From Limimaricola sp041580155 (lineage in GTDB: Bacteria; Pseudomonadota; Alphaproteobacteria; Rhodobacterales; Rhodobacteraceae), in NCBI GenBank assembly GCA_041580155.1, contig JBFGEI010000236.1, positions 1 through 5,307 on the forward strand: a stretch of 5,307 bases of DNA. Direction: 5' to 3'. The translations under genes were made by a program, and so were the position numbers. Positions 4,849 to 5,307 of this stretch are shown here, one piece after another. Under the pieces are notes generated by a model. The model saw nothing but the letters and a program-made list of their open reading frames with translations. It was not told the DNA's origin and made no database searches. Positions within the stretch are counted from its first letter, which is position 1. Every line of letters begins with the position of its first letter.

Positions 4849-5307
4849 ATGACACGTCAGATGACCGGTGCGAAAATGGTGGTCGAGGCGCTCAAGGATC
4901 AGGGCGTCGACACGATCTTCGGCTACCCCGGCGGCGCGGTGCTGCCGATCTACGACGAGATATTCCAGCAGAACGACATCCGCCACGTGCTGGTGCGCCA
5001 CGAACAGGCGGCGATCCACGCCGCCGAGGGCTACGCCCGCTCGACCGGCCGGCCCGGCGTGGCGCTGGTGACCTCGGGTCCGGGGGCGACGAACGCGGTC
5101 ACCGGGCTGACCGACGCGCTGATGGATTCGATCCCGATCCTGGTGCTGACCGGACAGGTGCCGACCTTCATGATCGGCTCGGACGCCTTCCAGGAGGCCG
5201 ACACCGTGGGCATCACCCGGCCCTGCACCAAGCACAACTGGCTGGTGAAGGATACCGACCGGCTGGCCTCGACGCTGCACGAGGCGTTTCATGTCGCGCT
5301 CACCGGC
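4849..5307 (+). CDS. ilvB: Acetolactate synthase large subunit (5' part)
   Basis: Acetolactate (acetohydroxyacid) synthase joins pyruvate-derived hydroxyethyl-ThDP to pyruvate or 2-oxobutyrate, the first common step of Val, Leu and Ile synthesis, in the cytoplasm. The window holds 153 codons of a protein usually near 570-590 residues. They cover most of the N-terminal ThDP-binding domain. Visible motifs are FGYPGGAVLPIYDE (24-37), VRHEQAAIHAAEGYAR (49-64) with E52 as the catalytic Glu that activates ThDP, TSGPGATNAVTGLTDALMDS and LTGQVPTFMIGSDAFQE. AAGGA at 4836-4840, eight bases upstream, supports the ATG at 4849. A second ATG at 4861 lacks a comparable site. The gene is controlled by the attenuator ahead of it. 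The small regulatory subunit gene (ilvN/ilvH) would be expected downstream, outside the window. The name ilvB or ilvI is a matter of convention. The reading frame is open to the window edge. Confidence 0.95.
   Translation, partial: MTRQMTGAKMVVEALKDQGVDTIFGYPGGAVLPIYDEIFQQNDIRHVLVRHEQAAIHAAEGYARSTGRPGVALVTSGPGATNAVTGLTDALMDSIPILVLTGQVPTFMIGSDAFQEADTVGITRPCTKHNWLVKDTDRLASTLHEAFHVALTG

Overview
The window looks like chromosomal core sequence from a high-GC alphaproteobacterium, most likely Rhodobacteraceae. Codons end overwhelmingly in G or C. The acetolactate synthase N-terminus, the bpt-type leucyltransferase and the Tat-exported PhoX all fit that group. The placement is inferred from remembered protein families, not from a search. 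I see no mobile element, CRISPR array, tRNA or rRNA.

Layout. Positions 1-40 hold a possible last few codons of an upstream gene and the ribosome binding site of the first full gene. 41-520 (+) encodes a small RDD-family membrane protein. 611-1447 (+) encodes Bpt, the aspartate/glutamate leucyltransferase of the bacterial N-end rule pathway. A strong hairpin at 1458-1486 separates it from the convergent gene 1497-3374 (-), a Tat-exported alkaline phosphatase of the PhoX family. The divergent intergenic region 3375-3549 carries a convincing candidate PHO box array placed for phoX. 3550-4497 (+) encodes a YihY/BrkB-family inner-membrane protein. 4849-5307 (+) is the 5' part of the acetolactate synthase large-subunit gene, cut off by the window edge.

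The most informative non-coding stretch is 4498-4848. It contains a sigma70-like promoter, a 15-codon leader peptide gene with consecutive Leu-Val-Ile codons (the first two are CTA and GTA), an 11-bp antiterminator helix whose 5' arm lies inside the leader gene, and a strong intrinsic terminator. Together these form a complete transcription attenuator controlling the first enzyme of branched-chain amino acid synthesis by the supply of charged Leu/Val/Ile tRNAs.

The genes do not form one pathway. Two independent control circuits are readable: phosphate starvation acting on phoX, and branched-chain amino acid supply acting on ilvB. Nothing here is clearly a new biological system. The attenuator and the PHO box array are the items worth checking.
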